NCBI GenBank assembly: GCA_937927335.1
Contig: CALBDU010000028.1
Location: 1 to 62,036 of the forward strand
Direction: 5' to 3'
DNA from: an uncultured Clostridium sp.
Lineage (GTDB): Bacteria; Bacillota; Clostridia; Clostridiales; Clostridiaceae
DNA length: 62,036 bases
Below the pieces are notes generated by a model. That model saw nothing but the letters and a program-made list of their open reading frames with translations, was not told the DNA's origin and searched no databases. The position numbers and the translations under genes are program-made. Of this stretch, positions 31,086 through 40,018 are shown one piece after another. Each line of letters begins with the position of its first letter. Position 1 is the stretch's first letter.

Positions 31086-31555
31086 CAATGTCCCTCCCTA
31101 TTCCTCATTTTTAATTTCAAAAAAGCCAAGGCTTTTTTAGCATCAATTGGGGCTACTGTATTTTCACCCACTACCTCTGTTTCAATTCCTTGCTTAGATT
31201 TGTTGAAGTCCACTACCGTATCCATATATTTGTTTGTTACCACATATCCTACAGTTCCTACGAAGCTCATTCCTACTACAGGTATATCACGTCTTCCTAC
31301 TTCTTCAAGAGCTGTGGCAAAATCTATGTTGCTGTTTCCCCAGCCGTCTATGGATACTATAACTCCGTCAGCCCTCATGGCTTCCGCCCAGGCTGCGGCT
31401 CTTTGGGCTACAAAAACCTTGTCCTCGTTTTCCTGGGGGGTTCCTGCTACTATTACCCCAAGAAGATCTACATCATTGTCAGAAGATACCACTTCCAAAA
31501 GAGGATCTCTGAAATGATGAAGTGTTGTTTCCTTTGTAGATGGTCCAATTCCCAT
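31085..31555 (-). CDS. prdE: PrdE, PrdA C-terminal-half paralogue, operon 1
   Basis: 156 aa, aligns with the pyruvoyl-subunit half of PrdA: GIGPSTKETTLHHFRDPLL versus IGPASKECSRHYWREPLV, WGNSNIDFA versus FGNNHIDFA, IPVVGMSF versus IPCVGMSF. It begins MGIGPS exactly where the mature PrdA C-terminal subunit begins with Cys-IGPAS, and lacks that cysteine, so no pyruvoyl group can form. Known to accompany proline reductase; exact function unresolved. Very similar to the copy at 39,522. Confidence 0.9.
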   Translation of the reverse strand: MGIGPSTKETTLHHFRDPLLEVVSSDNDVDLLGVIVAGTPQENEDKVFVAQRAAAWAEAMRADGVIVSIDGWGNSNIDFATALEEVGRRDIPVVGMSFVGTVGYVVTNKYMDTVVDFNKSKQGIETEVVGENTVAPIDAKKALAFLKLKMRNREGH

Positions 31556-31566
31556 AATTGTACCTC

Positions 31567-32331
31567 CTAGTTCATGGCTCTAAGAGCCCCGTCTCTATAC
31601 TCGTTGGGGCTTAAAACAATTGGCATGTTCCCCATGTCTATTATAGACCTTCCACCTGTAAACCCGCCGGGTTCCTTGCTTAAAAGCTGGGTGTCGTACA
31701 TGGCTCCCTGTCCTGCCACCTGTTTTATTATTACCACTTTCTTTTTTCCAGGTTTTATTTTGTCAAAATATTCATGCTTTTCATCACAGAATCTTCCATT
31801 CATCTTCTTTAGATATTCCCTTATTTCCTGAATGATTTTATCACACAGCCTGTGTGCTGCAGTAGGACCAGGCCTGCTGCCGCCGCCGCCTGCGGTTAAG
31901 GTTAAATCTACATGAAGAAGAATGTCATTTTTTGATGGTGTGCCTGCTTTGTCAAACACTACCTGTTCCTTCAGGATTCCTTCTGATGAACCAAATTCAG
32001 CTATCTGAATTCCGTTTTCATCTATCCCTGTGAGCATCACCGCCATGCCTGTAAGCACGTGGGTTATGCCTTCTCCCATTCTGCCTAAAACCTTTACAGC
32101 TACAGGTGAAAAATCCATTATGGAATTTATGAATATATCATGTTCATTTGGGTAAACAATTTTAATTTTGGCATCCTTAATCAGAGGCTCTTCCTGGAGA
32201 TACTGTTCCTCGATACCCCGTTTAAGGTGCAAAATCCCATTTTCAATAAAGGTCTTATCATCCATGACAATGTTTTTGATATGAAAAGTCTTAATAACAA
32301 GCCTTCTTACTTCTATTTCATTGCTCATTTT
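31567..32331 (-). CDS. prdD: PrdD, PrdA N-terminal-half paralogue, operon 1
   Basis: 254 aa, aligns with the large subunit half of PrdA: IMDFSPVAVKVLGRMGEGITHVLTGMAVMLTG corresponds to IMDVQPIATKE...SGVTKVLDGVIIMVTG, EFGSSEGIL is identical, RPGPTAAHR to RPGPYAAHR, and GQGAMYDTQLL to GQGAMHDNLIL. It stops at YRDGALRAMN, where PrdA continues HALT-Cys. ATG 32331 has GGTGG upstream; 11 bases separate it from prdE. Probably forms a heteromer with PrdE that assists the reductase. Confidence 0.9.
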   Translation of the reverse strand, partial: KMSNEIEVRRLVIKTFHIKNIVMDDKTFIENGILHLKRGIEEQYLQEEPLIKDAKIKIVYPNEHDIFINSIMDFSPVAVKVLGRMGEGITHVLTGMAVMLTGIDENGIQIAEFGSSEGILKEQVVFDKAGTPSKNDILLHVDLTLTAGGGGSRPGPTAAHRLCDKIIQEIREYLKKMNGRFCDEKHEYFDKIKPGKKKVVIIKQVAGQGAMYDTQLLSKEPGGFTGGRSIIDMGNMPIVLSPNEYRDGALRAMN

Positions 32332-32360
32332 ACCACCACGATTCATAAATTATTTAATAC

Positions 32361-32391
32361 CAGCCCCCTTTGTGTGGATAAAAGAGGGCTG
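32361..32391 (-). terminator. Conserved intra-operon hairpin between prdB1 and prdD1
   Basis: CAGCCCcCTTT-loop-AAAGaGGGCTG between the prdB stop and the prdD start. The same hairpin with the same flanks occurs at 40,812-40,845 in operon 2. There is no T run, so it is more likely an mRNA 3' stabiliser or processing site that lets prdA/prdB mRNA exceed the downstream genes. Confidence 0.6.
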
Positions 32392-32404
32392 ATATTGAAT
32401 ATTG

Positions 32405-33130
32405 CTATACTTTTGCTATATATTCGTATGGCAGTGGAACTATTGTTCCTGGAGTCGTAATTTTAACAAGGTATTCTAATGCTTCTTTTGTAATAGCTGT
32501 CTGCATTGCTACGTCATGAGGAGCTCCTGCGTTAGCTCCCATAGGTACTCTTGGAGCAACTGCTCTTGGAGTTCCTGTTTGCTTAACAACTGGAGGTAAT
32601 GCTGCTATACAAATTGTAGGTATACCTGCTTCTTCTATTGCTCTCTGCACCAAAACTGCAGAGCGGTGGCAGGTTCCTCAGCCAGCAGTTAATACAACTG
32701 CGTCTACCCCTTCATCTTTTAATATTTTAGCTATAGCTGGACCAGTTTCATTTTTAAATTTTTCCTGGTTTCCGCCGCCGCCCATGAATCCGATGTGAGT
32801 TTCAGCAACTTCTTTAATGAAGCCTGAAGCTGCCAGTTCTCTCAATCTGTCTAATGGGAACATACAGTTAACGTCCTTATTAACGTCACCATTGTCATAT
32901 CCTCCGTGAGATACCATAAGCTCGCTTGTTGGAGTGTCTCCTGGAATTAATCTATAAGTAAAGTCCCCTGCAAAGTTAAATCTCTTGTCTGACTTTAAGT
33001 GAACACCTGCTGCTGTAGCTATAGCCACTTTCATATCTTTTAATTCTTTTGTAACCGGTGTCCAAACTGGTGGTGGAGTTATAGGAACAAATATTTCTGA
33101 CTGTAATCCCTTAATAACTGTTAAATCCAT
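32405..33130 (-). CDS. prdB: D-proline reductase selenocysteine subunit PrdB, operon 1
   Basis: 241 aa when UGA at 32678-32680 is read as selenocysteine (Sec151); the halves are otherwise two separate open frames with the family sequence continuous across them. The active site reads AG-Sec-GTCHRSAVLVQRA. A SECIS hairpin follows. N-terminus MDLTVIKGLQSEIFVPITPPPVW, GFMGGGGN before Sec. This 26-kDa subunit with the pyruvoyl PrdA subunit reduces D-proline to 5-aminovalerate. Needs SelA/SelB/SelC/SelD, not in this window. Confidence 0.96.
32643..32663 (-). ncRNA. bSECIS element of prdB1
   Basis: On the minus strand CTCTGCA-GTTTTGG-TGCAGAG, a 7-bp stem with a 7-base loop beginning 15 bases after the UGA, inside the coding sequence. 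Position and shape fit the bacterial SECIS recognised by SelB. Identical in operon 2. Confidence 0.85.
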
Positions 33131-33390
33131 TATACTTTACCTTCCTTTCTGTTTCTTATCTCTATATTGCTTACATACTTTTCGTTAACTTCTTCGCTTA
33201 AGACTTCAACGAAACTCATTTTAAAGCCTACTTCCTGACCAACCTTCAATGGATAATCAGTGATCAGCATCCTCATAGGAACCTTAAAATATCCAAGTCT
33301 TCCTTTCAGGTCTATTGCTACGCACCCGTCGTGCACTTCAACAATAACTCCCTGCATTTCTATTATCTTATCGCCGTATTTTAAATCCAT
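33130..33390 (-). CDS. Small conserved proline-reductase-operon protein, operon 1
   Basis: 86 aa beta-rich protein (KYGDKIIEMQGVIVEVHDG, IDLKGRLGYFKVPMRML, PLKVGQEVGFKMSFVEV), which suggests a small OB-like or S1-like barrel. It always sits between prdA and prdB here and its stop overlaps the prdB start. I recall this as the CBO2463/CBO2479 family named after C. botulinum loci; function unknown. Nearly identical to the copy at 41,584. Confidence 0.8.
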   Translation of the reverse strand: MDLKYGDKIIEMQGVIVEVHDGCVAIDLKGRLGYFKVPMRMLITDYPLKVGQEVGFKMSFVEVLSEEVNEKYVSNIEIRNRKEGKV

Positions 33391-33399
33391 TAATATCGC

Positions 33400-35499
33400 C
33401 TACTTAGTTGAATATTTTTCAAGTCTCTTCTGGCTCATTGGAACTGCTGTTTCATTTTCTACTCTTTCAATCTTGATGCCATATCCCTTTTCAATAGCTT
33501 CAAGGTTGTTTTCTTTAACGTTTGGATTCCATTTTCTTTCAGAAGCTATAACTTCTTCTTCAGCCATGGCTGATTTTAACATTGATATTGCTCTTACTGC
33601 ATCTTCTGGGCACAATGTGTTGCAGGATAATACTTCGTTTTCTATTCCTGCTTCTGACTTATTGTTGTCAACCATGTATTTCATGAATGCGTTACCAACA
33701 ACAAGAGCTCCCTGAACAGCACAGAAGGACATACCAACGCATGGGATTCCTCTCATACCTATCTGTTCAATATGGCTTGCAAAATCTATGTGGTTATTTC
33801 CAAAGCCTTCAGTTGTAACTACAGCTCCGTCAACATCAAGAGCTTCAACTATCATACCCATTCTTTCAGATACATAGAACTTTTCGCTGTTTATCTGAGG
33901 GCTTCCTACAAATAGAACACCGCAAAGGTCAAGTTCAGGATCGTTCATGGCTTCTATTACAAGAGGTTCTCTCCAGTAATGTCTTGAACATTCCTTTGAA
34001 GCAGGTCCGATACAAGTTAATGCATGGATACCGCCATCCATAACTTCTAATGGTGAAAGCATAACAGGAACGTTTCCTAAGTCAACGTTTGGCTTTCCTC
34101 CAAGAACTCCAACAGGTTCTACTGGAAGAATCAGGTTGTCATGCATAGCTCCCTGTCCCATGATTTCCTTAACAACTATTACTTTTTTCTTTCCAGGTCT
34201 TCTCTTTTGTTCAAATACTTCTGTGTTAACAACTAAAGAATCATCAAGCTTTTTCAATACTTCTCTGATTTCCTGAGTTATTACATCAGTAGCTCTGTGA
34301 GCTGCATATGGGCCTGGTCTTTCCATGTTTGTTCCTGCAGCAATTGTAACCTGAGTCTTTATGAATATTTCTCCCTTGTCTGGAGCACCTGGTCTGCCAA
34401 ACTGGATGTTTTCTTCAAGAATACCTTCAGATGAACCAAATTCACCTATCTGAACTCCATTTTCATCAGTTCCAGTAACCATTATGATTACACCGTCAAG
34501 AACCTTTGTAACTCCGCTTCCAAGCTTTGAATCACTCTCTTTTGTAGCTATTGGCTGAACATCCATGATAGTTTCACTGTAGGTGTTGTACTTATCAGGA
34601 GTAATGATATCAATTTTAATCTCTTTAACCAAATCACTTGCTTTAACAGCATCGTCACATACATTTTCTCTGATGTAAAGAGTAGTGCCTTCTATTTTAG
34701 TTTCAGGTCCGAATTTAACTTCGGTAATATTGAAGTGCTTTCTAGTCAGTGTTCTTATAACCTTTTCTTCAAGCTTAACTGCTGTTGCAGGTGCTGCTGT
34801 TACTGTTTCAGTTGTTATAGCTGCATTCTGAGCCTTTACTTTTGGTGCTGCTGAACCTGCGAGTGTTCCGTTTAATGGAACTTCAATGTCGATTCCTTTT
34901 CCTTCAGCAATCTTGATTCTTAATACGCCACCGGATAAACTAGTGTTTGCCTTTGGTGTTTCTCCCATTTCTTCTTCCTCCTCATATCCTTCTAACATGT
35001 CAGGAGTTACTACAGTTATAGCTGGTGCATCTACCTTCAAGGTTTGACCCACTGCCTTTTCCCTGCTTAAAACTCTGTCGCTTAATTCAATTAAAAGCGA
35101 GTCTTCAAGCTGTTCAAAGAACATAGGATCTTCAAGGTCTGATACTGCTATAACATCTCCTGCTTTTTTATTATATTTTAAAACCGCCTTTTCACTGCCT
35201 TCAGTTAATACCTCCTCAGTTTTTGTTTCTGTGGAAGCATCTGCTGATTTTACTCCTTCCAGAATATCCGGAGTTAATGGTGTCAGTGAATCGATAGTTT
35301 TAAGTAGCTTAGCTCCTAAAACTTCTCCTATTTTGCAGCAATTATCTGGAATGCTCAGCAAGCCTGAGTCTACCATATCCGGGAATATTGCCGGATCTTC
35401 CAGATTGTCTGCCGATATTACAGTGCCCTCTTCTGTTCTGCAGCAAACTACAGCCAGCTCATTTTTAAGCCCCGCTGCATGTTCAGCACTCATTGACAT
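33400..35499 (-). CDS. prdA: D-proline reductase proprotein PrdA, operon 1
   Basis: 699 aa. Self-cleaves at the Thr-Cys bond in HALTCIGPASKE (Cys496) to give a large subunit and a pyruvoyl-bearing 204-aa subunit, matching the known 23-kDa size. Besides the core (about 250-699) it has an N-terminal extension made of two related segments: EGTVISADNLEDPAIF...LTPDILEG (about 24-82) and GDVIAVSDLEDPMFF...VTPDMLEG (about 113-171), then GGVLRIKIAEGKGIDIEVPL. A free-standing gene with the first segment precedes it. Core motifs intact, so it should be active. Confidence 0.96.
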   Translation of the reverse strand: MSMSAEHAAGLKNELAVVCCRTEEGTVISADNLEDPAIFPDMVDSGLLSIPDNCCKIGEVLGAKLLKTIDSLTPLTPDILEGVKSADASTETKTEEVLTEGSEKAVLKYNKKAGDVIAVSDLEDPMFFEQLEDSLLIELSDRVLSREKAVGQTLKVDAPAITVVTPDMLEGYEEEEEMGETPKANTSLSGGVLRIKIAEGKGIDIEVPLNGTLAGSAAPKVKAQNAAITTETVTAAPATAVKLEEKVIRTLTRKHFNITEVKFGPETKIEGTTLYIRENVCDDAVKASDLVKEIKIDIITPDKYNTYSETIMDVQPIATKESDSKLGSGVTKVLDGVIIMVTGTDENGVQIGEFGSSEGILEENIQFGRPGAPDKGEIFIKTQVTIAAGTNMERPGPYAAHRATDVITQEIREVLKKLDDSLVVNTEVFEQKRRPGKKKVIVVKEIMGQGAMHDNLILPVEPVGVLGGKPNVDLGNVPVMLSPLEVMDGGIHALTCIGPASKECSRHYWREPLVIEAMNDPELDLCGVLFVGSPQINSEKFYVSERMGMIVEALDVDGAVVTTEGFGNNHIDFASHIEQIGMRGIPCVGMSFCAVQGALVVGNAFMKYMVDNNKSEAGIENEVLSCNTLCPEDAVRAISMLKSAMAEEEVIASERKWNPNVKENNLEAIEKGYGIKIERVENETAVPMSQKRLEKYSTK

Positions 35500-35543
35500 A
35501 ACAAAATTCCTCCCTTCCTGTATTTATCTATAAAACTCTGCTG

Positions 35544-35966
35544 TTAAAGCGGAAATTCTATGTCTACGCCTTTGCCTTCTTCAATTTTTATTCTAAGTAT
35601 TCCGCCCTGGCAGCATACTTCTGGCTCAGTTTCATATTCCTCAAATACTTCTTCAGTCTCTTCTACTGCTACTGGTACAGCTGCAGGCTCTTCCTTCTTA
35701 ACTTCTTCAAGTGCTGCTGTGCCTTCCAGTATGTCTGGTGTTAATGGTGTCAGTGAATCAATGGTTTTAAGAAGCTTTGCGCCTAAAACCTCACCTATTT
35801 TCAAACAGTTGTCTGGAATTTCAAGCAGTCCTGAATCCACCATGTCTGGGAATATTGCAGGGTCTTCCAGATTGTCTGCAGATATTATTGTTCCTTCTTC
35901 TGTTCTGCAGCATACTACGGCTAATTCATTTTTAAGCTGCGCTGCATGCTCTGCGCTCATTGACAT
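35544..35966 (-). CDS. Free-standing PrdA N-terminal-domain protein, operon 1
   Basis: 140 aa. Residues 1-82 are almost identical to the start of PrdA1 (MSMSAEHAA-LKNELAVVCCRTEEGT ... TIDSLTPLTPDILEG). After an acidic Ala/Glu/Val linker it ends GGILRIKIEEGKGVDIEFPL, as in PrdA just before its reductase core. It therefore looks like PrdA with the whole catalytic region removed. The CC pair could bind metal or form a disulfide. May act in assembly or electron delivery from PrdC, which is directly upstream. Confidence 0.8.
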   Translation of the reverse strand: MSMSAEHAAQLKNELAVVCCRTEEGTIISADNLEDPAIFPDMVDSGLLEIPDNCLKIGEVLGAKLLKTIDSLTPLTPDILEGTAALEEVKKEEPAAVPVAVEETEEVFEEYETEPEVCCQGGILRIKIEEGKGVDIEFPL

Positions 35967-35985
35967 AACTTATTACCTCCCTATT

Positions 35986-37275
35986 CTATAATCTTCTTGT
36001 TAATGCATGATTTATGGTTCTAAATACATGATCTGTATGATGGTAAACCGGAAGCTTCATCTTTGGAGCACAGCTCATAACTGTGTTTGAACAGTCGCTG
36101 CAGTTGGCAATTAACAACCTCTCTGCTCCTTCTTTCTTTAGCTGCAATACAGCAGCCGTCTGGCCCGGTCATTCACCAGGTGTCTTACACTTTAAGGCCC
36201 CTTTGATTTCAACTATATTTTTACAGTTTGTAACAGAAGCCACGTTTGCATTCATTTTTGAGGCCACATCTCTAAGTCTTGCTTCATTTGCACCGCAGGC
36301 GCAAACCAGAAGCCCCAGGTTTCCTTTATATTCCGGAAGAGGTATGGTTATTATAGCTCCACCTGAGGTTTTAGTAACTGCAGCAGTTTCAATATCCTCA
36401 GCTTTTCCGGTATAAGGTCCACCAACTATCATTTCGCCGTATTCCCCATCAATTCCCCCTGCCTTTTCAACAAGGTTTTTAATAGGTGTTCCTACAGGTA
36501 CTGACATATAAACATTTGGCTTGTTGCCGGTCTTAAGTTTTCCGATAACGGTGAAATCCTTGTCTATTACAGGCTTTCTGTCATCAACTGCCTTTGCAAT
36601 ATTGGCAAGGGTTTCAGCATTTAACACAACACATTTTGCTTCAATTGGAAGCTGTGTAGGTTCCAGCCATATATCGAATATTTCATGAATTATGGCTCTT
36701 TCCTCACCCATAGGGTATATATCTCTAAGTTCTTTAACCTCTATGGTTTTGTCGCCGCTGAGATACTTGTTTAATGAAGCCACAGCTTCCTTGTTTTTGG
36801 ATTTTATTGCAATGTATGCTTTTGGAGCTCCTGTAGCCTTCATAGCATACCTTATACCCTTTATCATTATTTCAGGTGTTTCCTTAGCAAGCTTTATATT
36901 GTGATAAAGTGCAGGCTCGCATTCTACGCAGTTTGCTATAATGTATCCATCAGGAATCTGGGACTTAAGCTTAACATGAGTTGGGAATCCAGCTCCGCCT
37001 GCTCCAACAATTCCTGCTTCATATACTGTATCAACAATGCTGTCACATTCCTTGATCTTTACAAATTCCTCAGTCTGATTTTCAAATGCCTCTATAACAA
37101 TTTCAGTTTCAGTTACTTTAGAAACTTTTCCTGATACACTTGTATGTATCTTAGCGCCTAAACCGGTTGGTTCGGCTATGCATTCTCCTCTTTTAACTTC
37201 CTGTCCTTCTTTAACTATAGCAGCATCAGGTGCTCCTACATGCATTTTTAAAGGAAATTTAAAATAACCAGCCAT
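35986..37275 (-). CDS. prdC: PrdC electron-transfer selenoprotein, operon 1
   Basis: 429 aa with UGA at 36169-36171 read as Sec369 (TPGE-Sec-PGQ); the frame continues to TAG at 35986 and keeps family similarity: ANCSDCSNTVMSCAPKMKLPVYHHTDHVFRT. RnfC-like protein (GAGGAGFPTHVKLKSQ, ANCVECEPALYHN, GGPYTGKAED) proposed to pass electrons from NADH to proline reductase. A hairpin follows the UGA. AAAAGGAGG precedes ATG 37275; it is the first gene after the sigma-54 promoter. The paralogue in operon 2 has Cys at this position. Confidence 0.92.
36139..36158 (-). ncRNA. bSECIS-like hairpin of prdC1
   Basis: On the minus strand, from 12 bases after the UGA: GGCTGC-TGTATT-GCAGCT, a 5-6 bp stem with 6-base loop. 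It supports reading UGA as selenocysteine. Weaker than the prdB hairpin. Confidence 0.65.
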
Positions 37276-37310
37276 AACGTACCTCCTTTTTTCATTATAT
37301 AATTTTAATA

Positions 37311-37326
37311 AGCAAATCCCATGCCA
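37311..37326 (-). promoter_or_regulatory. Sigma-54 promoter of prd operon 1
   Basis: On the minus strand TGGCAT-GGGAT-TTGCT, matching the -24/-12 pattern TGGCAC-N5-TTGCW with one change. It is 36 bases before the prdC1 start. PrdR, encoded upstream, is a sigma-54 activator. Confidence 0.8.
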
Positions 37327-37447
37327 ATGGATTTATTATGTGTTTTATTTATCGTTTATATGCCCGACTATTTGATTTTCCTATAGTTTGGCCCTATGCC
37401 GCATGTAAACGTTACAATTAAAATATGTTTTAATTTTTGACGTTTTG

Positions 37448-37463
37448 TGTCATATTTTTGACA
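37448..37463. promoter_or_regulatory. Candidate PrdR activator site, operon 1
   Basis: TGTCA-TATTTT-TGACA, a perfect palindrome with 6-base spacer, about 125 bases upstream of the sigma-54 promoter. The same arrangement occurs upstream of operon 2. Further TGAC/GTCA halves lie close by (TTGACG near 37,437; TTTGACA near 37,494). Nothing else in this 250-base gap looks like a gene. Confidence 0.6.
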
Positions 37464-37515
37464 GTCATTTAAATAATTCAATAAAACTGGCTATTTGACA
37501 AATGTTTAACACAAA

Positions 37516-37556
37516 AAAGCAAAAAGTGCGTGTCGAAAAATTGACACGCACGGTTT
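37516..37556 (-). terminator. Terminator of prd operon 2
   Basis: GTGCGTGTC-8 bases-GACACGCAC, a 9-bp stem with TTTTTGCTTTTTT on the minus strand, shortly after the stop of the second TauE/SafE gene. It separates the two tandem operons. Confidence 0.9.
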
Positions 37557-37574
37557 TTGTATAATGAATACTAT

Positions 37575-38450
37575 TTATGCGGCTTTCTTATGTTTCTGCG
37601 CAGACCTGAACATCATAATAGAGGTGTAGAATATTACTACTATTACTACCCAGGTTAATATCTTAAGAGGAAGTGACTTAACTATATAAGCTGCAATTAA
37701 AACGCCTACTACTCCAAATATGGTTATAGCCAAAGATGCTTTTCTGTCATAGGCACTTTCCTTAACGAACTTTGCAGATGCCACCGGCATTAGGAATGCA
37801 CAGGAACCCATCATTATAGGAAATGCTACTTTAGGGCTCATACCCAGTGCATATACCAAGGCCATACAAGGTGCATAAAGCCCTATTCCCAATGTCATCA
37901 AAGAACCAAGAATGAAGTTTGCAATTACTGCTATTATTAATTTTACTCCGGTTAATCCAATTGCGTCGCCGCCTGCCGGGGTCAAGCCAAGTTGTCCTGT
38001 CATCATAACTATTGCCACAACTATCAAAGCAGCACCCATACCCAGTTCAACTTTTCTTTCATCAAGCTTAGCAACGATACCAGCTCCAAAGTAAGCGCCT
38101 ACAGTTGCCGCAGCCAGCATGGCAACCAGGGTAACTGGTTCTGCCTTTATTACCGTAATGAAGATAAGAGCTTCCACCACAACGGGGATAGTACATGCAA
38201 CGTTTAATGTTCCTGGAATGGTTCTGTCCTCCGTCAGGTTGAAAAATTTAAAGAGTGCTGTTGTTGTGGCAAAGCTTCCAATACCCAAAGTATCGAAAAA
38301 GTTGGTTACGAAGCCTACTCCACCCAATGCAAGGAAATTCCCTTTTTCTAATCTGCCCTCCTTGGATGTCTTCGCATAATCGCGGAAAAATATTACTGCA
38401 AAGTATATTGTCAGAACAATTAATAAACCTAATACTACTTTTACTAACAT
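37575..38450 (-). CDS. TauE/SafE-family membrane permease, prd operon 2
   Basis: 291 aa paralogue of the permease at 29,079: GGVGFVTNFFDTLGIGSFATTTALFK, RTIPGTLNVACTIPVVVEAL, GIGLYAPCMALVYALGMSPKVAFPIMMGS. ATG 38450 is preceded by GGAGGG; the frame is open to 38468 but that start has no site. Last gene of operon 2. Same predicted function: transport of a metabolite of proline fermentation (inferred). Confidence 0.88.
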   Translation of the reverse strand: MLVKVVLGLLIVLTIYFAVIFFRDYAKTSKEGRLEKGNFLALGGVGFVTNFFDTLGIGSFATTTALFKFFNLTEDRTIPGTLNVACTIPVVVEALIFITVIKAEPVTLVAMLAAATVGAYFGAGIVAKLDERKVELGMGAALIVVAIVMMTGQLGLTPAGGDAIGLTGVKLIIAVIANFILGSLMTLGIGLYAPCMALVYALGMSPKVAFPIMMGSCAFLMPVASAKFVKESAYDRKASLAITIFGVVGVLIAAYIVKSLPLKILTWVVIVVIFYTSIMMFRSAQKHKKAA

Positions 38451-38527
38451 ATTATTCCCTCCACACACAAATTAATTAATAGATGCTTGTAAACATATAT
38501 ATTCAATTTAAAACTGATTTATTACGC

Positions 38528-39535
38528 TTACTTCAAAATAAACCCGTATTTTACCGGATCGTCAGGATCGATAAGGTACTGGCTGAATCCTGTTATATAG
38601 GCACTTCCTGTTATTTCAGGGATTATTGCATTAAATTCCCCTACTTTTGTTTCACTTAGTATCTTTCCTTTAAACTTTGTGCATATTATGCTTTCATTTA
38701 CCAGTGAATCTCCTACCTTCAATTCTCCTCTTGCATAAAGATCCGCAAGCTTTGCACTGGTGCCTGTACCGCAAGGTGACCTGTCAAGCTGTCCCTGTCC
38801 AAATACTACAGCGTTTTGCATATCAGCATCCGGGCTTTTTGCAGGTCCATAAAATTCACATAGATCAACTGTTTTAATATGCTTTAACACTGGATGCTGT
38901 ATTTCCACCTGGTCATTTACAGCATGAATTATTTTCATTCCTATATCGTTTAGTTTCGCAGCATTTTCAGGTATTAGTTCCAGGTTTAAACTGGAAGCCT
39001 TAACTAAAGCAAAGAAACTTCCACCAAAGGAAATGTCCATTGTTACCTTTCCAACCTCAGGCACATCCACAACTACATCCTTCTTATATAGAAAAGCAGC
39101 AACATTTACTATGGAAGCCTCCTTTGCCTTGCCGTCCTCCACCTTTACCCTGGCCTTTATCATTCCTGCCGGAGCTTCGAGAACTACATTGGTATAAGGC
39201 TCTGTTACAGGCACAATTCCCATTTCCACAGCACAGGTTGCTGAGCCTATGGAACCATGTCCGCACATGTTAAGATATCCGCCGCCGTCCATAAATATTA
39301 CTCCAATGTCTGCTTCCTCGCTGTAAGGTTCTGTAAATATAGCTCCAAACATATCATTGTGGCCTCTTGGTTCCAGCATCAGCATTGTTCGTAAGTAGTC
39401 CATGTTTTCCTGAAGATATTCCATTTTTTCCGGCATAGTTTTACCAGGTATTTTGGGTAGACCTCCTATAACAATTCTTGTCGGTTCACCCATGGTATGT
39501 GACTCTACAGTCTGTATTACTTTAGTTGCCTTCAT
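38528..39535 (-). CDS. prdF: Proline racemase, operon 2
   Basis: 335 aa, both catalytic cysteines present (NMCGHGSIG and SPCGTGTSA). It differs from the operon 1 copy at many positions in the first lobe (PYSEEADIGVIF, CAVEMGIVPVTEPYTNVVLEAPAGMIKARV) but keeps all active-site motifs. Its start lies inside the end of prdE2 (14-base overlap). Confidence 0.95.
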   Translation of the reverse strand: MKATKVIQTVESHTMGEPTRIVIGGLPKIPGKTMPEKMEYLQENMDYLRTMLMLEPRGHNDMFGAIFTEPYSEEADIGVIFMDGGGYLNMCGHGSIGSATCAVEMGIVPVTEPYTNVVLEAPAGMIKARVKVEDGKAKEASIVNVAAFLYKKDVVVDVPEVGKVTMDISFGGSFFALVKASSLNLELIPENAAKLNDIGMKIIHAVNDQVEIQHPVLKHIKTVDLCEFYGPAKSPDADMQNAVVFGQGQLDRSPCGTGTSAKLADLYARGELKVGDSLVNESIICTKFKGKILSETKVGEFNAIIPEITGSAYITGFSQYLIDPDDPVKYGFILK

Positions 39536-40007
39536 GCTCGTTCCCCCTATTTCTCATTTTTAATTTCAAAAAAGCCAAGGCTTTCTTTGCATCAATTGAG
39601 GCTACTGTATTTTCGCCTACTACCTCTGTTTCAATTCCTTCTCTTGATTTATTAAAGTCCACAATTGTATCCATATATTTGTTTGTTACAACAAACTGAG
39701 CCTGAACCCCTACGAAGCTCATGCCTACCACTGGAATATTTCTTTTGCCCACTTCCTCAATACATGTGGCGAAATCTATGTTGCTGTTTCCCCAGCCGTC
39801 TATGGATACTATAACACCATCGGCCCTCATGGCCTCTGCCCAGGCTGCAGCTCTCTCTGCCACAAAAACCTTGTCTTCATTTTCCTGTGGTGTTCCTGCT
39901 ACTATTACCCCAAGAAGGTCCACATCATTATCCGAGGATACCACATCCAATAGCGGATCTCTGAAATGATGAAGTGTTGTCTCTTTTGTAGATGGTCCAA
40001 TTCCCAT
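39522..40007 (-). CDS. prdE: PrdE, operon 2
   Basis: 161 aa, nearly identical to PrdE1 over the first 90 residues (MGIGPSTKETTLHHFRDPLL, RAAAWAEAMRADGVIVSIDGWGNSNIDFA), with differences near CIEEVGKRN and QAQFVVTN and a longer C-terminus (RGNEHEGN). Like PrdE1 it starts where the mature PrdA C-terminal subunit starts, with Met replacing the pyruvoyl-forming Cys. Confidence 0.9.
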   Translation of the reverse strand: MGIGPSTKETTLHHFRDPLLDVVSSDNDVDLLGVIVAGTPQENEDKVFVAERAAAWAEAMRADGVIVSIDGWGNSNIDFATCIEEVGKRNIPVVGMSFVGVQAQFVVTNKYMDTIVDFNKSREGIETEVVGENTVASIDAKKALAFLKLKMRNRGNEHEGN

Positions 40008-40018
40008 AATTGTCCCTC

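Noticed and set aside
32405..32677. Separate 82-aa protein downstream of a truncated prdB
   Set aside because: The family continues unbroken across the TGA, with a SECIS hairpin after it, in both operons. It is one selenoprotein gene.
35560..35991. Plus-strand 143-aa frame opposite the PrdA-like gene
   Set aside because: Ser/Thr-rich antisense shadow of a highly conserved gene; no start site context.
36169..36171. Nonsense mutation truncating prdC1
   Set aside because: The reading frame beyond TGA keeps full similarity to PrdC2 to the natural end, and C. difficile PrdC is known as a selenoprotein.
37276..37574. CRISPR-like or mobile-element remnant between the two prd operons
   Set aside because: Repeated TGAC/GTCA words explain the repetitive look; there are no regular spacers, terminal repeats or transposase pieces at the duplication boundary.
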